Part shown: positions 23,642-36,700 of the stretch, piece after piece
Position numbering within the stretch: position 1 is the stretch's first letter
Layout of the letters: the number at the start of each line of letters is the position of its first letter
NCBI GenBank assembly: GCA_005223375.1
Contig: RXOD01003829.1
Coordinates: 1-51,323 of the forward strand
Reading direction: 5' to 3'
Source: Amoebophrya sp. AT5.2
Taxonomy: Eukaryota; Sar; Dinophyceae; Syndiniales; Amoebophryaceae
Length of the DNA: 51,323 nucleotides
Translations under genes and position numbers: made by a program
The notes under the pieces: model-generated
What the model was told of the DNA's origin: nothing
Seen by the model: the letters and a program-made list of their open reading frames with translations, nothing else
Database searches by the model: none

Positions 23642-24742
23642 TTTTGCTGAGCATTGGTCTTGACGGCCGAAGCGGAACCAGGAGCTTTTGGTTTTGTTTA
23701 CACCAATGGTGGCACCAGCTGGTGGTGCAGCCCCTCGCACTATTCGGTGGTCTCGGCTCCTCGGATCTGCAGCGCGATGCGTCACTTGAATTACTGGTAG
23801 TACTATCATCTTCGCTGCGGCTTGATCTCGTACAGGAGCTGGGAGTTGCACCGCTGTTGAGTTTTGCGAATCAGTGCATTCACGAGCGCGCTGCGACCAA
23901 ACTTGTTAGCCGAGATATTCGTGCCCCCGAAATCGATCACAACTCCCATCTGTTCGGATATCAGGCCTGACCGCGGTGTAACCCACTGAGCAGGGCCCTA
24001 TTCTGTTGCTCGCTGTAGGCTCGTGATCGTGAAAAAGCGCAAATTAAAGTTGCTTAAGCAGCATCATATTAACCTTCGAATCGAGGGGGCACCGTAATTG
24101 TTTACAGCTACTGTGACATTGCCAGGTGTAGCGGAACGAATACTTTTTTTCTGAACTACTGGCGACGTTTGTTCAGTTGGAAACACGGTTTTCGTGCTAT
24201 GGATAATTTCTTGACACTTTTGGACGCCAAATAAATAATCAGCAATGATGATGATGAAGAAGAAACTCCGCCCAAAGAAGAAGAGGATGCGCATCGTGTG
24301 GGCGTGACATAAGCTGATCTTCGAACGTGTGCTCGTGCTCCTGTTTTGTTCTTTGCTCTCTAGATCATCGTCGTGAACTTCCCTTGAAGGATTCCGCACT
24401 TCCTTCTCTCCAGACAGGCAGACAAAGAGGCAAATTGAACGCAGTTCTTCAATAAGCAAGGCGCTCGTGTTACACGCCGAGACCTGTGGGTTGATTCAAA
24501 AGCACGCAAAGGAACTTAAAAGTATGTATCCTCTCGCATTCGCCATCGCCCCGCCTTGATATCGACCACTTCATTGATCCCTGCAACACCAATCCTGAGA
24601 TTCTCTACCTTCATCCACGAGTCGCGTTAATTACGGCCCGTTTCTGGCTGTTTTACACACGCAAAGCGCCACACGTCGTCGATAAGAGTAAATCCATCAT
24701 TACTGTTTTCGCTACAAAAATGTAGGAAGCCACTCCGCGACC
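23642..24742. other. Intergenic, carrier to giant gene
   Basis: About 1.1 kb. A 108-codon open frame at 23644-23970 starts directly after the carrier stop with a TTG and has no recognisable motif; probably 3'UTR/spacer. An AG at 24724-24725, preceded by T-rich catcattactgttttcgct, lies 17 bases before the giant gene's ATG. Confidence 0.6.
24694..24725 (+). promoter_or_regulatory. Candidate (trans-)splice acceptor before the giant gene
   Basis: A pyrimidine-rich stretch followed by aaaaatgtag, ending at 24725, 17 bases before the ATG at 24743 (context gcgaccATGG). Fits a leader-addition site; inference only. Confidence 0.3.
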
Positions 24743-27700
24743 ATGGACGAGCAATTGAAGAGGCAGTGGCAGGCGCACCTGCAGCCGCTGGCCGATTTTT
24801 TCGGGGAGGCCACGCATACTCATGCACCCGCGAAAGCCGCTGAACTGGTGGACCGTGCGCTTGCAGAGCTCTCTCGTCCCGACTGGAAAGACAAATCGGA
24901 GAGTAAGATCTACAACAAAATCGTCTCGCGAATCATCTCTCGTCTCGCGAATCATCGAAATTCGAATTCAAGTTCCACCACACTGGGCTCTCGGGACAAC
25001 AAGCCGGCAGCGGAGGTGTTTCCGCTTCTCCGGTTTGTCCACTGGTATCTGGATGGGATTGATCAAGATCATCCGGACGCGCCGAAGCGGCGGAAGACGA
25101 TTGAGGACGGCATTTTCGGCTGTGGCGGCGTCGACTACCTCGCGAAGCTACTGCCGAGCCGCCAAACCAACGAACCCCACTGCACGGCGGAGGAGCTCGC
25201 TGCCATGCTCGATCTCCTGGTGATCGCGAGCCGCAGAAGTCAAGACGCGCCGCTCGCGGCCGACTCGCTGAGTGCGCCGGCAGTGACGAACCTGTATCGC
25301 GGTTTTCTGACGCCGGTGCGGCTGGTGAGTGTTGAGAAGACCAGCAGTAGTGCGTCCGTGGGAGGGGGTGCTGCAGAAGGCGGGACGCGGGTGGTGCCGA
25401 TTGCGCTCCGCGAGCTCGGCGACGTGGGTGAGGAGGACATCGCGTTCCTGGAGGAGAACGCATCTGCGCGGGGCGTGCAGGACGGCAAAGTCACCCTCGG
25501 ACCGCGCGCTAGCGCTGTTTTGCGGTTTTCCGACGGCGTCGTCGTTAAGGTGCAGCCCGGGAAAGCTGCCTATCTGCGGCGGCGGGAGCAGTGGAGGGCT
25601 TTGATCCAGCACTTCATGCCGAGCTTGCTGCGATGGGCGGAACAAGGGGCGAGCGAGGAGGAAGGGAGTTCGAGTGTGATGGGGGGCGACGGAGGATATC
25701 GCGGATCGGTGTTTTTGGATTCGATTCCGAACGTCAGCGGACTGCTGGAGAGCGTCGATGATCTGGAGGCGGTTAGCAGGCTGCTTGCGGTGATGGCCAA
25801 AAACGCGTCAGCGCAACAAGCGGAAGCTCGCCAGTCGGTGGACACGGAGCGCGAGGAAAACCAAAGAACCGGTCTCACGGACACATACAAGAAGGTGTTT
25901 CCGCTTCTCGCACGGCGTTGGCGGGAGAGCGACGTCCTCGTCGCGAGCGCGCGGGATTTCCTGTCAGCGTCCGCGACAGCGAACCCAGAACGAGTCTACA
26001 CCGTGCTCGTGTACCTGGAAGAGCTTTCGCGTGGACCCCCAAATGGATCTGCGTTGTCGGAAGAGACGAAGGAGATTGCGCTCTATCTGCTCAGCGCATG
26101 CTTTGGTACTATCAATCGAATCCCTGATGTCTTGTAGGTGGACTTGGAGGACCTGGACCTGGAAAAAATTTTTCGACGAGAAGCTACCCTATCCTTACCC
26201 GTCACTCACAGTCTTTCCTCATAGATGTGCCTTCCTCGACCTCCAGCTCAGTCATTTGAGATGATTTCTTTTCCTCACACTGTACAGGTGCTTCTTCTTC
26301 GTCCGGGACGGGCGGCGCAACCTCACATTTCTGGAGGGATGAAACGCGATTCACGGTCGTGGTCAAGATTCTCGTGTGGGTGTGTGGACTTTTCTCTGTG
26401 GACCCCGAACAGGGGGCTGTCGGCTCCGTCGCAGCAGATGGGCTTGCGTCGAAGCTCCATTCACCTACAACAAACAACATATCACCCGAGACAACCTTTC
26501 TGCAAGAAATCGCGGTGAAGAAAATCGCGGGATTCTTCTGCAGCTGCGTGCATGCGAACGACCCTGCCGCCGTGAAAACCAAGTACGGAAAGATCGGCGC
26601 CTCCTTGCAGGAGCTGCTGTCCTCGCAGCGGGGACCAACTCGCGATGAGCTCCGTGCCGAAAAGACCAAAAAGGACATGATTTGGTGCTTCATCCGACAA
26701 CTATCTCGCAACGAGGAGCTGCTCTCTCGGTGCGGGTTGGGCCGCGAGGCTGTCATCGCGTTCGTGCTGGAGCGAGGGACTGGAGACAACTCATCGCAGG
26801 ATAAGCAAGAAGCAGCCAGGAGTCTCGCTTTCATCATCAACAGTCCCGGGCTGCAAGGGCCAGATCCCTGCAAACCGCTGCCGGCCGACATGCTGCGCGA
26901 GATAGTGGCACTTGTCCACGAATACGCGGCCGGAAACGGGATGAGGGCTCGAGGAGCGGTTCCTTGGGTCATGTATGCAGCGCTCGTGCGGGCGGTGGCC
27001 ACACTCGTGCAGAAGAACCCCGACTACGACGCAGGGAGGCTGTTTGACTTTCTCGAGGAGGTGCAGGTGTCTAGTTTCGCAGAGCAGGCGCAGGGAAGGC
27101 GAACAGAAGAGCAGAGCAAGGCAGTCGCGCGTGTGATCTTCAGGCAGCTGCTGTGGCTGGTTTTGAGCAGTAAGTGCGGCACCGCTTCCCAGGCTAGCAA
27201 GGTGGTGACAAACGGTTACGAAAATGAATCCGTGGGGGAGGCGATGGTCTTGGATGTGCTGGCCTTTCTCGTCGAGAAAAAGCCTTCGGAGAAGTTGCGC
27301 ACTGTGCTGCTCTCCTTGGAGCCGAAATGGCAACTGCTCGCTCTCACGGTTGTGTCCGATAAAGATAGCGCTACCATGCGGAGCCATGCGGAGAAGATTG
27401 CGGCGTTTCTGCTCGGTGTTGCACCGTCTGACAAGGAAGCCGAAATGCTGAAAGCCATCGCCGGGGAGCGCAAGAAGACGTTTGCCAACGTTGTGGGCCG
27501 CGACGGAAGTGAAGGCCACGGTCACGAGTTACGGTGTGAGCATGGTCGGACCTCACACGTAGCTCGTTACGAGGAAAGCGTGTTGCGGAGCTCGGTGGAG
27601 CTTTTCTCGCGCCCGAACGACCGGTGGGCGGAAGACGCAACTTCAGCAGCAGCAGCCGTCGGCGATGGCGGCCGAGCGCTAGCGCCCATCAAGAGTTGCA

Positions 27701-30700
27701 AAGACGACTTTGCGCAGGCCGGTAAACGCATCGGGGAGATGCGCTCAACGGCTGATGTCATTGCGTACAGCACGGCCGGGGTGGAAACGCTTTGCCGGGT
27801 TACGGACGCTTTGCCGGGTTACTTCGTAGTTACGGACGCGACCGAGCAGAATTTGAAAACCGTGCTGAAGGCGGCGGGCGACGGCGCGCATCTGCTGATC
27901 CAGGGGCCTACGGGTGTCGCGAAAACCGCCACCGTGATCGAAGCGGCGCGGCGTGCGGGGGCAACCGTGCTCCGCATGAACATGCATGGGGGGACCGAGG
28001 CGGACGATTTTTTCGGCAAAATTTCGTTCAGTCACAGCGGTGATCTGGAGTACATCCTCGGGCCTTTTTCGCGTGCATTCAGCGAGGGTCACTGGTTCAT
28101 GATCGATGAACTAAACTTGGCGCCGCCGCAGATCCTGCAGACCCTCGAAAGCGCGCTCGGTCGCAAAGAAGTCACACTCTCCGACCCGAGCCGCAGCGAC
28201 GGCTCCAAACTGCACCTGGCGCAGCACGAAGACTTCCGGTTATTCGCGACGCAAAACCCCAACAGCGGCAGTTTCCGGGGCAAGCGCGAGAAGCAGGCGA
28301 CGGCTTTTTTGGCGCACTTCCGCATCCAGGACTTTAAGGAGCCCCCCGGAGAGGAGCTGCAAACGATACTGCAAAAAATGCTGATGAGCGGAGATTGCAC
28401 GGTGCCGGGGGTGGGGGAGAGGGGGTCGGAACATGGCAGCAGTCTGGTCGCAGGCGCGATACACTCGTTTTGCGGGCACGTGGTGCAGTTCTACGAATCG
28501 CTGCGTGCGGAGCTCGAGACCGCCAGCACAAAGGGCGGCTTCGCGGGTGCACCTGCGGGGTCGCTTTCGCACGTGACGTTTCGCACGATCGTGAGCTGGG
28601 TTCCGTATCTGAAGCACGACTTGCTGCTTGCAGGAGGAGGGGTTTCCGAGGTGGTCGCGCAACCGCAGGAGCAGAAGAAGAAACTGGCGGCAGAGGCCTG
28701 GTGGCACTTCAGCGCGCGGATGGACGAGGGAGTGTTGCTACCGGCTATCCGGAAGGCGCTGGACAAGAAATTCGCTCCAACAACCGGCTTCACGTGGACG
28801 CTGACCGAGACCACCTTCGGCGTCGGGGGTTTCGTGGGGCCGCGGCGGAAACTCACGCACGCGGATGAGGAAGCGTTCGTGGAGGCGAGGTACGCAGCGT
28901 ATCTACCGCAGCACCGCGCAGTCGTAGCGAAGCTCTTGGCGAAAGCGCACATCGATCGCTTCGGGCTCTACCGGACAGATTTAAGCTGGTTTCTGGGCTG
29001 GATGCGCGAGGTGGAGCAGCAAGGTGTTTTGGGGCAGAAGGAGAAAGCGCTGCTGTTGGGTTGCAGTTACTACGCGCGCCGACTGCGAGATGCGACTTCC
29101 CGCAAGGCTGTGGAAGAGGTCTTCGGATGCAAAGCCGAGTTGGACGGGAGTCAGGTTTTGCCCGACCGTCCGTTCGTCTTGTCGCAACGGGTCTTGGCGA
29201 CCGCGGCAGGAATTCTGCGCAACCTGCAGAACTCGAAGCAGCCAGTGCTCGTGAAAGGTACGTGGGGCTTCCGCGAAATCGCCGAGACTGTTGTCGATGA
29301 ATTTAATGTACGTAAATTATTTGAGTTAGAAGCTCGAGGAGTCTAAATCGAAATCAATGTACTTACTTATACCTTTTCCCCTTTCCACGCCAGGTGAAAC
29401 TGGCTGCGGGAAGAGTGAGGTGCTGCAGGTGGTCGCGCTGTTGCTCAACATGCCGACTGTGAGCATTTGTCTCACGCCCGAGACGGAGGCCGCGGCACTC
29501 CTCGGGCAATTCGGGCCGGCCGCGGCCGGAGCTTCGCAGGGCAAGAAGATCGACTGGCGCGACGGACAGCTGACTGAGGCAGCTCGCCACGGTTCGTGCG
29601 CGTGCCTCGAGAATTTGCACGACTGCGACGCGAGCGTGGCGGAGCGGCTCAATCCGTTGCTCGAGGTTCCGCCGTACTTGTTGCTTGCTGAGAAGGGCGA
29701 CGAGCACCCGGTGCCGATTGGCAGTGCATTCCAAGTTCTCGCGACCATGGAGGGGGGGCTATCCGCGGAGAAAAAGCTGTCCCCCGCTCTCGCGAACCGC
29801 TTCAACGTCGTGGAGCTGGAGACCTTTCCGGCAGCGAAGAAGGCGTTCGCGGACGAATTCGGAGCGATCGTTGCAGTGGTGCTGGGTGAGGAGTACAACG
29901 AAAGCGAAAAGGCGCTGGTGGTCGACATTGCGTGGCGGCTCTGGGACGCCTCGCGGACGGGGGAACTGCCGATGACGAACTCCGAAGCGAAACTCACGGC
30001 ACGGGCGCTGCTCACATTCGTAGATTGCGTCTTCGCGTACCGCCTGCAAGAGCAATCTCTCCCTTTCGAGAGCGTCTGGCGGCAGGCACACTCGGTGTGC
30101 TTTGTCCATCTCGTCGGGGACGGATGCGACCTCGAGGCGCTGCTCCCGCCTGCCACAGCGAAGAGCCGAAAGCGGGGCGCCGGCGGCAAGCAGAAGTCGA
30201 CCGCGGCCGGTAGCCAGCAGCCGAAGCAGGGGTCTGAGCAGCCGGTTCTGGACATGGTGGTGAGCCGCATTGTGCAGCAGAGCGGACGGGCAGGCACCAA
30301 CGCTCGTGCCGCAGCTGCAGTAGTGGATCAGCAGGATAATTTGGGCAACACGTCGGCACATCAGCCGAGCCACGTGGTCACTGCGTCGCGGAAGGAAGTG
30401 GTTGGGGTCGTTTCGACGGGGATCGCTATCAAACGGCCCGTGTTGCTGGAGGGCGATTCTTCGGTCGGGAAGACGTCTTTGATCCGGTTTCTCGCGAACG
30501 GGCGGAAGCTCGAGCAAGTGAACAACACCGACTCCACCACCGCGCAGGACTATCTCGGCTGCTACATGCCCGCCGGGGCGAAAGGGTTGCAGTACCAGCG
30601 GGGCGCGCTCCTCCGCGCCGTCCAGGACGGGGCGTGGTTTCTGGCAGACGAGTTCAACCTGGCGCCCGCAGCGATCCTTTCTTTACTCGCGCCGGTTTTG

Positions 30701-33700
30701 GAAGGCCAGCCCTTCCTGCACGTGCCGGGCTACAAGGACGTTCCGGTCTCGCCCGCATTTCGGTTTTTCGCCACGCAGAATCCGTCCTCCTACCGCGGCC
30801 GCAGCCGTCTGCCACACTCGATCCGCACGCGTTTTCTCGAGGTGCAGGTGCCGGATTTTCCCGAAGGGGAGCTGTCCGAGATTCTGCAAAACCGGGGAAA
30901 AAATGCCGGCGCGAGCAGCGGAAAAATCACGACGGGGGACGCGGGTAAATTGGCGAAGCTGTATCACAAAACACGGTCACTGGGCGTGGGGCGCTGCGGA
31001 CTGACCATGCGAGACTTGATCAAGTGGATCGACAAAAGCGCGACGCTGCAGGTGCAGCGGCGGGAGTGGGAGCTGACAGGCAGTCCGAGTGTGGGAAGGG
31101 GCGGGGCGAGTGCTGCGGGACCTGGAACGGGAGTTGGGAACGGGAAGATCTATCTGGATCCTCGCGTCGGCTTCTTGATGTCTGCGCAGAAACTGTCTGC
31201 CGACCACGACGCGCGCGAGCTGGAGCACCTGCGGCAGGTTTTCGAGGAGGTGTTCGGGAAGAAAAAGCTCGCTGGCACTTCTTGTTCCACCAAGGACCAG
31301 AAAAATGCGGCAGGAGTGACGATTCGGCGGCACTCCCACAAAGAGGTTTTCATCGAAGACTGCGGTGTGCAGTTCATCATTCCCAACGCGCGGCTGGAGC
31401 GCTCCCGACATTTCAAGAAGGACAAGGACCCGCCCGCGACTTTCAAGAAGGCGTTTGCGCGGGTCGCGTTTGCGGCAATCAACAACGAGCCGATTTTATT
31501 GGTCGGCCCCACCAGCTGCAAGTCCGAGGTGCTGAAGGCGTTTGCCGACGTTACGCAGCGACCGGTAGAGACGTTGCACCTCACCGGCGAGACGGAGGCG
31601 GCACACCTGCTGGGGCAGGTGCAGCCCTACACCCGCGGCAGCAGCCTGAAGTACATCGAGCGCACGGCGCGGCAGGCGCTCGAGCGCTGCAAAACGTTCT
31701 TCTCGGAGCAGGAGGAGCTGCGCCAGGCCAACGTGAAAAGCTGCGAGGACGCAATCGAGGAATACCGGACGCAACTGGAAGCGTTTTTGCTAGAGGAGGA
31801 GGCGCGCCGGGTCGCCGCCGCGGCTCAGTTCGACACGGAGCACGAGGATTTGGGCATGGAGAGGGAGGAGTGCGACCCCCAGCTATTCGACATTCTGGAC
31901 TTCGGGGGCGATGAAAAGCAGGTGTCGGGGGCGGGCGGTGGGTTGGAGTTTGTCACGCCGGAGGGCGGCTTGAATGACTTGGCCGATGACCGCGATGATG
32001 GAAGGGGATGCAATTTAACGCCACCTCTCGCCGACGAAGACTACTGCCGGGTGAGTTCGGGCGGCTCCGAAGACGGGGTTGAAAGACTAGCCGGGGACGT
32101 CGAGATGCTGGATGCGAACGCGATGTTCGAGACACCGCTAGAGGAGCCGGTCACCCACAACCACAACGCGGAGAAGGAGCAGAGCGGTAAACAGCCAGTC
32201 GAAGACAATGGCTTCGATGCCGACACAAGCTCGGATTCCGAGGACGCGAAAGTTGCAAAGCCGCCGGCGAAGCAGGAGCGGTTGCTGCCCCTCGACGAAA
32301 AGAGCCATACCGTTTCCGGGATTGGACAGACACCGAAGGCTACAAAGCGAAGGCGCCTCAGCGAAGAATCCGCCAATTTTGCGCTTGGCGGCGGGGTGGC
32401 GCAGTCGCAAAAACGGCACAGTGCTCGTGGGAATAGTCGCCAGGCCGTTCTTGTGGGGGAAGACCTTTCGATCCAGGACTCGACGTACGCGAAGCTCCAA
32501 GTCCTCGTGGGGACTCTCATCGAGCGGCTCGTTCGCGTGGACTTGCATAAAAAGTGCGACTTGCTGCTGGACCGCATCAGGACGGTCGAGCAGGCCGCGT
32601 TCGGGGGCTTTCGGCTGAGCAATACGAATAGCGGCACTCTGATGACAACCACCACGAGAAGCATCCAAGACGAGGGGGACGACGTGGCTTTTCTGTTTTC
32701 CGACGGCGCGGCGACCGACGCCGTGCAGCAAGGCCGCATTCTCCGTCTCGAAGATATCGACCTGCCGAGCCAGGCTGTGACCGAGCGCATCAACCCGCTG
32801 CTGGAGTGCGAAGACCGCACGATGCGGCTGGTGGAAGACGTGTCCGCGAAAACAGGCGTGATCGAGATTCCGGGCAAGTTTCAGGTTTTCGCGACCTGTC
32901 ACCTGCCCAGTGGCACCTCGCACGTGACGAAAATGAGTCCCGCATCTCTGTCCCGGTTCACGACGATTTTTGTCCCGGCCTATTCCGCGAGCGAGATCGA
33001 GGAAATCGCGAGGCAGGAGCTGAGCCGCCACTTCCACTCGAGCACCGCGAAGGCGATCGGTGACCGGTTGTTGTACCTCGTCCAGAAGTTGGAAGCGCGC
33101 ACGGCGGAGAAGTCAGTTGGCACAGCAGCGTGGTCGAAGAGGAAAATCGGTTTGCGCGAGATTTTGCGCGTGATCGACTTCTTGTTCAAGCAGCAGGAAC
33201 TGGGCCAGAAGCCGGCGGAGATGCTGCCTGTCGCGGTACGGTACTTCATCTTCGACCAGATCGGGTTGTCGGCCGAGGAGACGGCGGAAGTCGTCGCGCA
33301 GTGGTGCGACAGTCCGTCGGGGAGCCGTGGCCAAAAAAACAAAGGTACCACGGAACAAGCTTTTGCCGAGCCGGACGCGACCACGGATCCGCAGGCGCTG
33401 TTCAAGATGCTCGAGTTGCCGACGCAGAAGTCCGTCGCGACTCCCAGTGGTGCGGCCGAAGCGATGCACGCTTCTTCGTCGACGTCCTCCTCGGTCAAAG
33501 TAAATGGTGGCCAGCCCGACGCCGCCTTCCTTTTCACCTACACAGACGTGGCCGTGCCGGTTTCGCAGCCTACGTTTCATTTGTTTGACGGCGCCGATTC
33601 TGCATCAAGCTCTGCTCTTCTGAGCGGCGCAAACGAAGCAAACGTGAAAATCAGTGAGCGGACAATCGCCGATCAGATGCGCTGCATGCCGACTCCCACG

Positions 33701-36700
33701 CTCGTGAAAAATCTCGGTCGCGTTTTTGCCTGTCTAGCCTCCGGCTGTCCGCTGCTCCTCTCCGGCCCGCCAGGGATCGGGAAAACCGAGGTCGTGAAGC
33801 AGAGTGCGGCGCTCACGTTCAATAAATTCGAGCGGGTGAACCTCTCCGCCTCCACAACCGTGGAGCAGCTGCTGGGGTCCATCGTGCCAGAGTTCGAGTG
33901 CGGTCGCCGCGTTTTCCGCTGGCGTGACGGCGTCGTGCTGCGCGCGATTCGCAATGGGTACTGGATCATTCTGGACGAGATTAACTTGGCCCCGCAGGAA
34001 GTGCTCGACGTCCTCGCGCCACTGCTCGACCGCGAGATGGGCGAGTTTCGCGTGCCCGGCAACGACGAAAGCATTTCTTTCGCCGACAGCAAGAAAGATG
34101 GAGGAGGTGGTCCTCGTGGGGGCACCAGTTGCGTCTCGCGTCCGGTTGTTTTTGCCACCATGAATCCGGTGAACGTCGGGGGCGGTCGTGCCAAGCTGCC
34201 GCGGAGCATCCAGAACTACTTCGTGGCGGTAGTGTTGGAGGAATTCACCGAGCGCGAGCTCGCCGACATCACGAAGCAGCAGTACAGTGAGTTGCCCGAG
34301 CAAATTGTCACCACCGTCGTGCAGGACTACTTGAAGCCAATTCTGCAGCTGCAAAACCGGATGCAGGAGCTGGTGGCGAGCCGCGAACTGTCGCAGCAGA
34401 CGTTCAACGTGCGGGACTTGATCAAGCTGCGGGACGTGCTGAGTGGAAACGCGGGGGACCAGCTGCATCACATGCAGTTCTACGCGCAGGAGAGCCAACG
34501 GGCGGTGTGGCAGGCGTGCATGCGGAAGTTCTCCAAACTGGTGTACGCGTATCGGTATTCGCCGGACACGAAGGACCACAAGCGGGCACTGGAAGCGATC
34601 GACGAGTTCTTCCCGGCGTTCGGCGGGGGTAGTGGAGTACTTCTACCAGGTGGCGGCGGTGGAGGGGGCGCGGCTGGTGATGGAGGCTCGAACAGCGGGA
34701 AGAAAAAGCGGAGAATGAAGAAAACGGTTGACGAAGAAGGCGGTGCTGGCGTTCGCGCTGACCATGCTGAAAACAGTGCCACAGCCGTGTCTGGTGCAAC
34801 AGCCGCTCCTGCATTGCAGATTGACGCTTCTGTCGGCGACTTCGTGCAAATCGGCAGCGTGTACCTAAAGAAAGAGGGCAGAAAAACGCACCAGAAGACG
34901 GTGACTTCATTGCTAGGCGCGGCGCACACAGGAAGAGTGTTGACGCACACGCCAGACACCGTGGCGAATTTGGAGATGCTAGCGGCAGCTTCGAACAGCT
35001 CGCGGGCCGTTTTGCTCCGGGGCAAGCCTGCGGCCGGAAAAGCCAGTCTGCCACGGGAACTCGCGCGTCTGACCGGCCGTGAGCTGGTCGAGATTCCGCT
35101 CAGCCAGGACACGGAGGTCGGAGAGCTCATCGGCCAGTGGATGCCGAAAAAACAAGAGTCGTCGGTGCTGCAACTCTGCGAGCAGACGTGGAGGGAACTG
35201 ACCGAGGCTCGCAAGGTCTTTCTCGTTTACTGTTCCCCCGCACTCGAAACGTGCGGCGAGGCGTCCCGGGCCGCGGGAGAGCTACTCGAAGCCTTTCTAC
35301 GCTGCACCGAACCGCAAATGCGGGCGGCCGAGGCGGCGGCGCGGGAGCTGGCAGCTGGTGCGGCCGATTGTGGCGACGCCGATCCGGTCGTTCCATCTTC
35401 TGCATCGTGTCTAGCTGTTGCCACGAACACCAAAGTGGACGAGCTGCACGACCCGGAGTCTTCTGGTGTCGCTGTGGTTCCGCCCATGGGTCCGCGCATC
35501 AAGCGGGCGGCGGATGTGGCCGACGAAGTCGCCGGCGGGGATGGCGGGGAGGGATCGTCGAAGCGGCTGAAAGTCGCTCCCCGCAGAGGTGATAAGAAAG
35601 ATGAAATCGCGGCTGCCCCTGCCGCTACGCGCACTTCTGCCGCGCCCATCGAGCAAGGCGGCGGCAAGCGGCGACGCACGTCGGGACGCCAGTCGGGGGA
35701 GCCAGCGCGAAAGAAGCAGAAAGCTGCGCGGACCGACGGCTTCGACGACGACAGTTCATCGGACGATGAAATGGCAGCTGTGGCGGCGGCCCCATCTTCT
35801 TCTCTCGTGATCGACCGGAAGAGCGACAGTGGCAACGGATTCGACGACGACTCGGATTCCGACGACGCTGGAAAGATGCAACGCGGATCAACTCTCGGTG
35901 GCGTCGCGAGCACCAGTTGTGTGCAGGTCGAGCTTTGCAGGTGTGCGGGCGAGGGCATCCGCCTTTTCCTCCAGCTTGTGGACCTCACGCTCAGCCAGCG
36001 CGGCAAAATGGCGAAGGCCGCGCTCGTGCGCGCGACCGAGGTGGGCAACCGGCTGCGGCGGCTGCAAAACCGGTGGAACCGAGCGGAGCAGGCGTCCGCG
36101 AGCGACGGGAAGACGGGGTTCGAGTTCATGGAGTCCGAGCTGGTGCAAGCCGTTCGCAACGGGTCCTGGGTGCTGCTGCGCAACATCAACTGCGCGCCGC
36201 CGGAGGTGCTGGAGCGGCTGAACAGTCTCGTCGAGGAGAAGCCCTCTCTCCACATCTTCGAAATCAGCGGTCCGGGAGGCGATCTGACGCTGGAAAACGG
36301 GAAGATCTCAGCTGACTTCCGCCTGTTCATGACGGAGGACCCGACGCGCGTGCACGCCCACCGCCTCTCCGCCGCGTTCGAGAACCGCCTGATCATTCTG
36401 CCGGTGGGAGCCGTTGACGACGGCGCGCAGAAGGCGATCGCGGCGGAAGAAGCATCTTCTCTTTCTTCCGTTGGAGCGGCGAGCGCGAAGAGGCAAGGAG
36501 CAGTTTCCTCATCAGGAAGGCGCGCGGCGAAAGGGAATGCTGCTGCGAGCCTGTCCGACAAAATCGCGACGACGGACCTGTTCCGGGTGGCGCAGAGTGA
36601 CTTCGCCGATGTCCACGGCGGCGACGAGCTGGCGAGGCTGTGCGTGCTCTTCCACGTCCGTGCGCTCGAGCTCGCGCAGAGTGGCAAGATCACCACAACG

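Noticed and set aside
23644..23970. 108-codon frame directly after the carrier gene
   Set aside because: No ATG start, no motif, and placed where a 3'UTR is expected.
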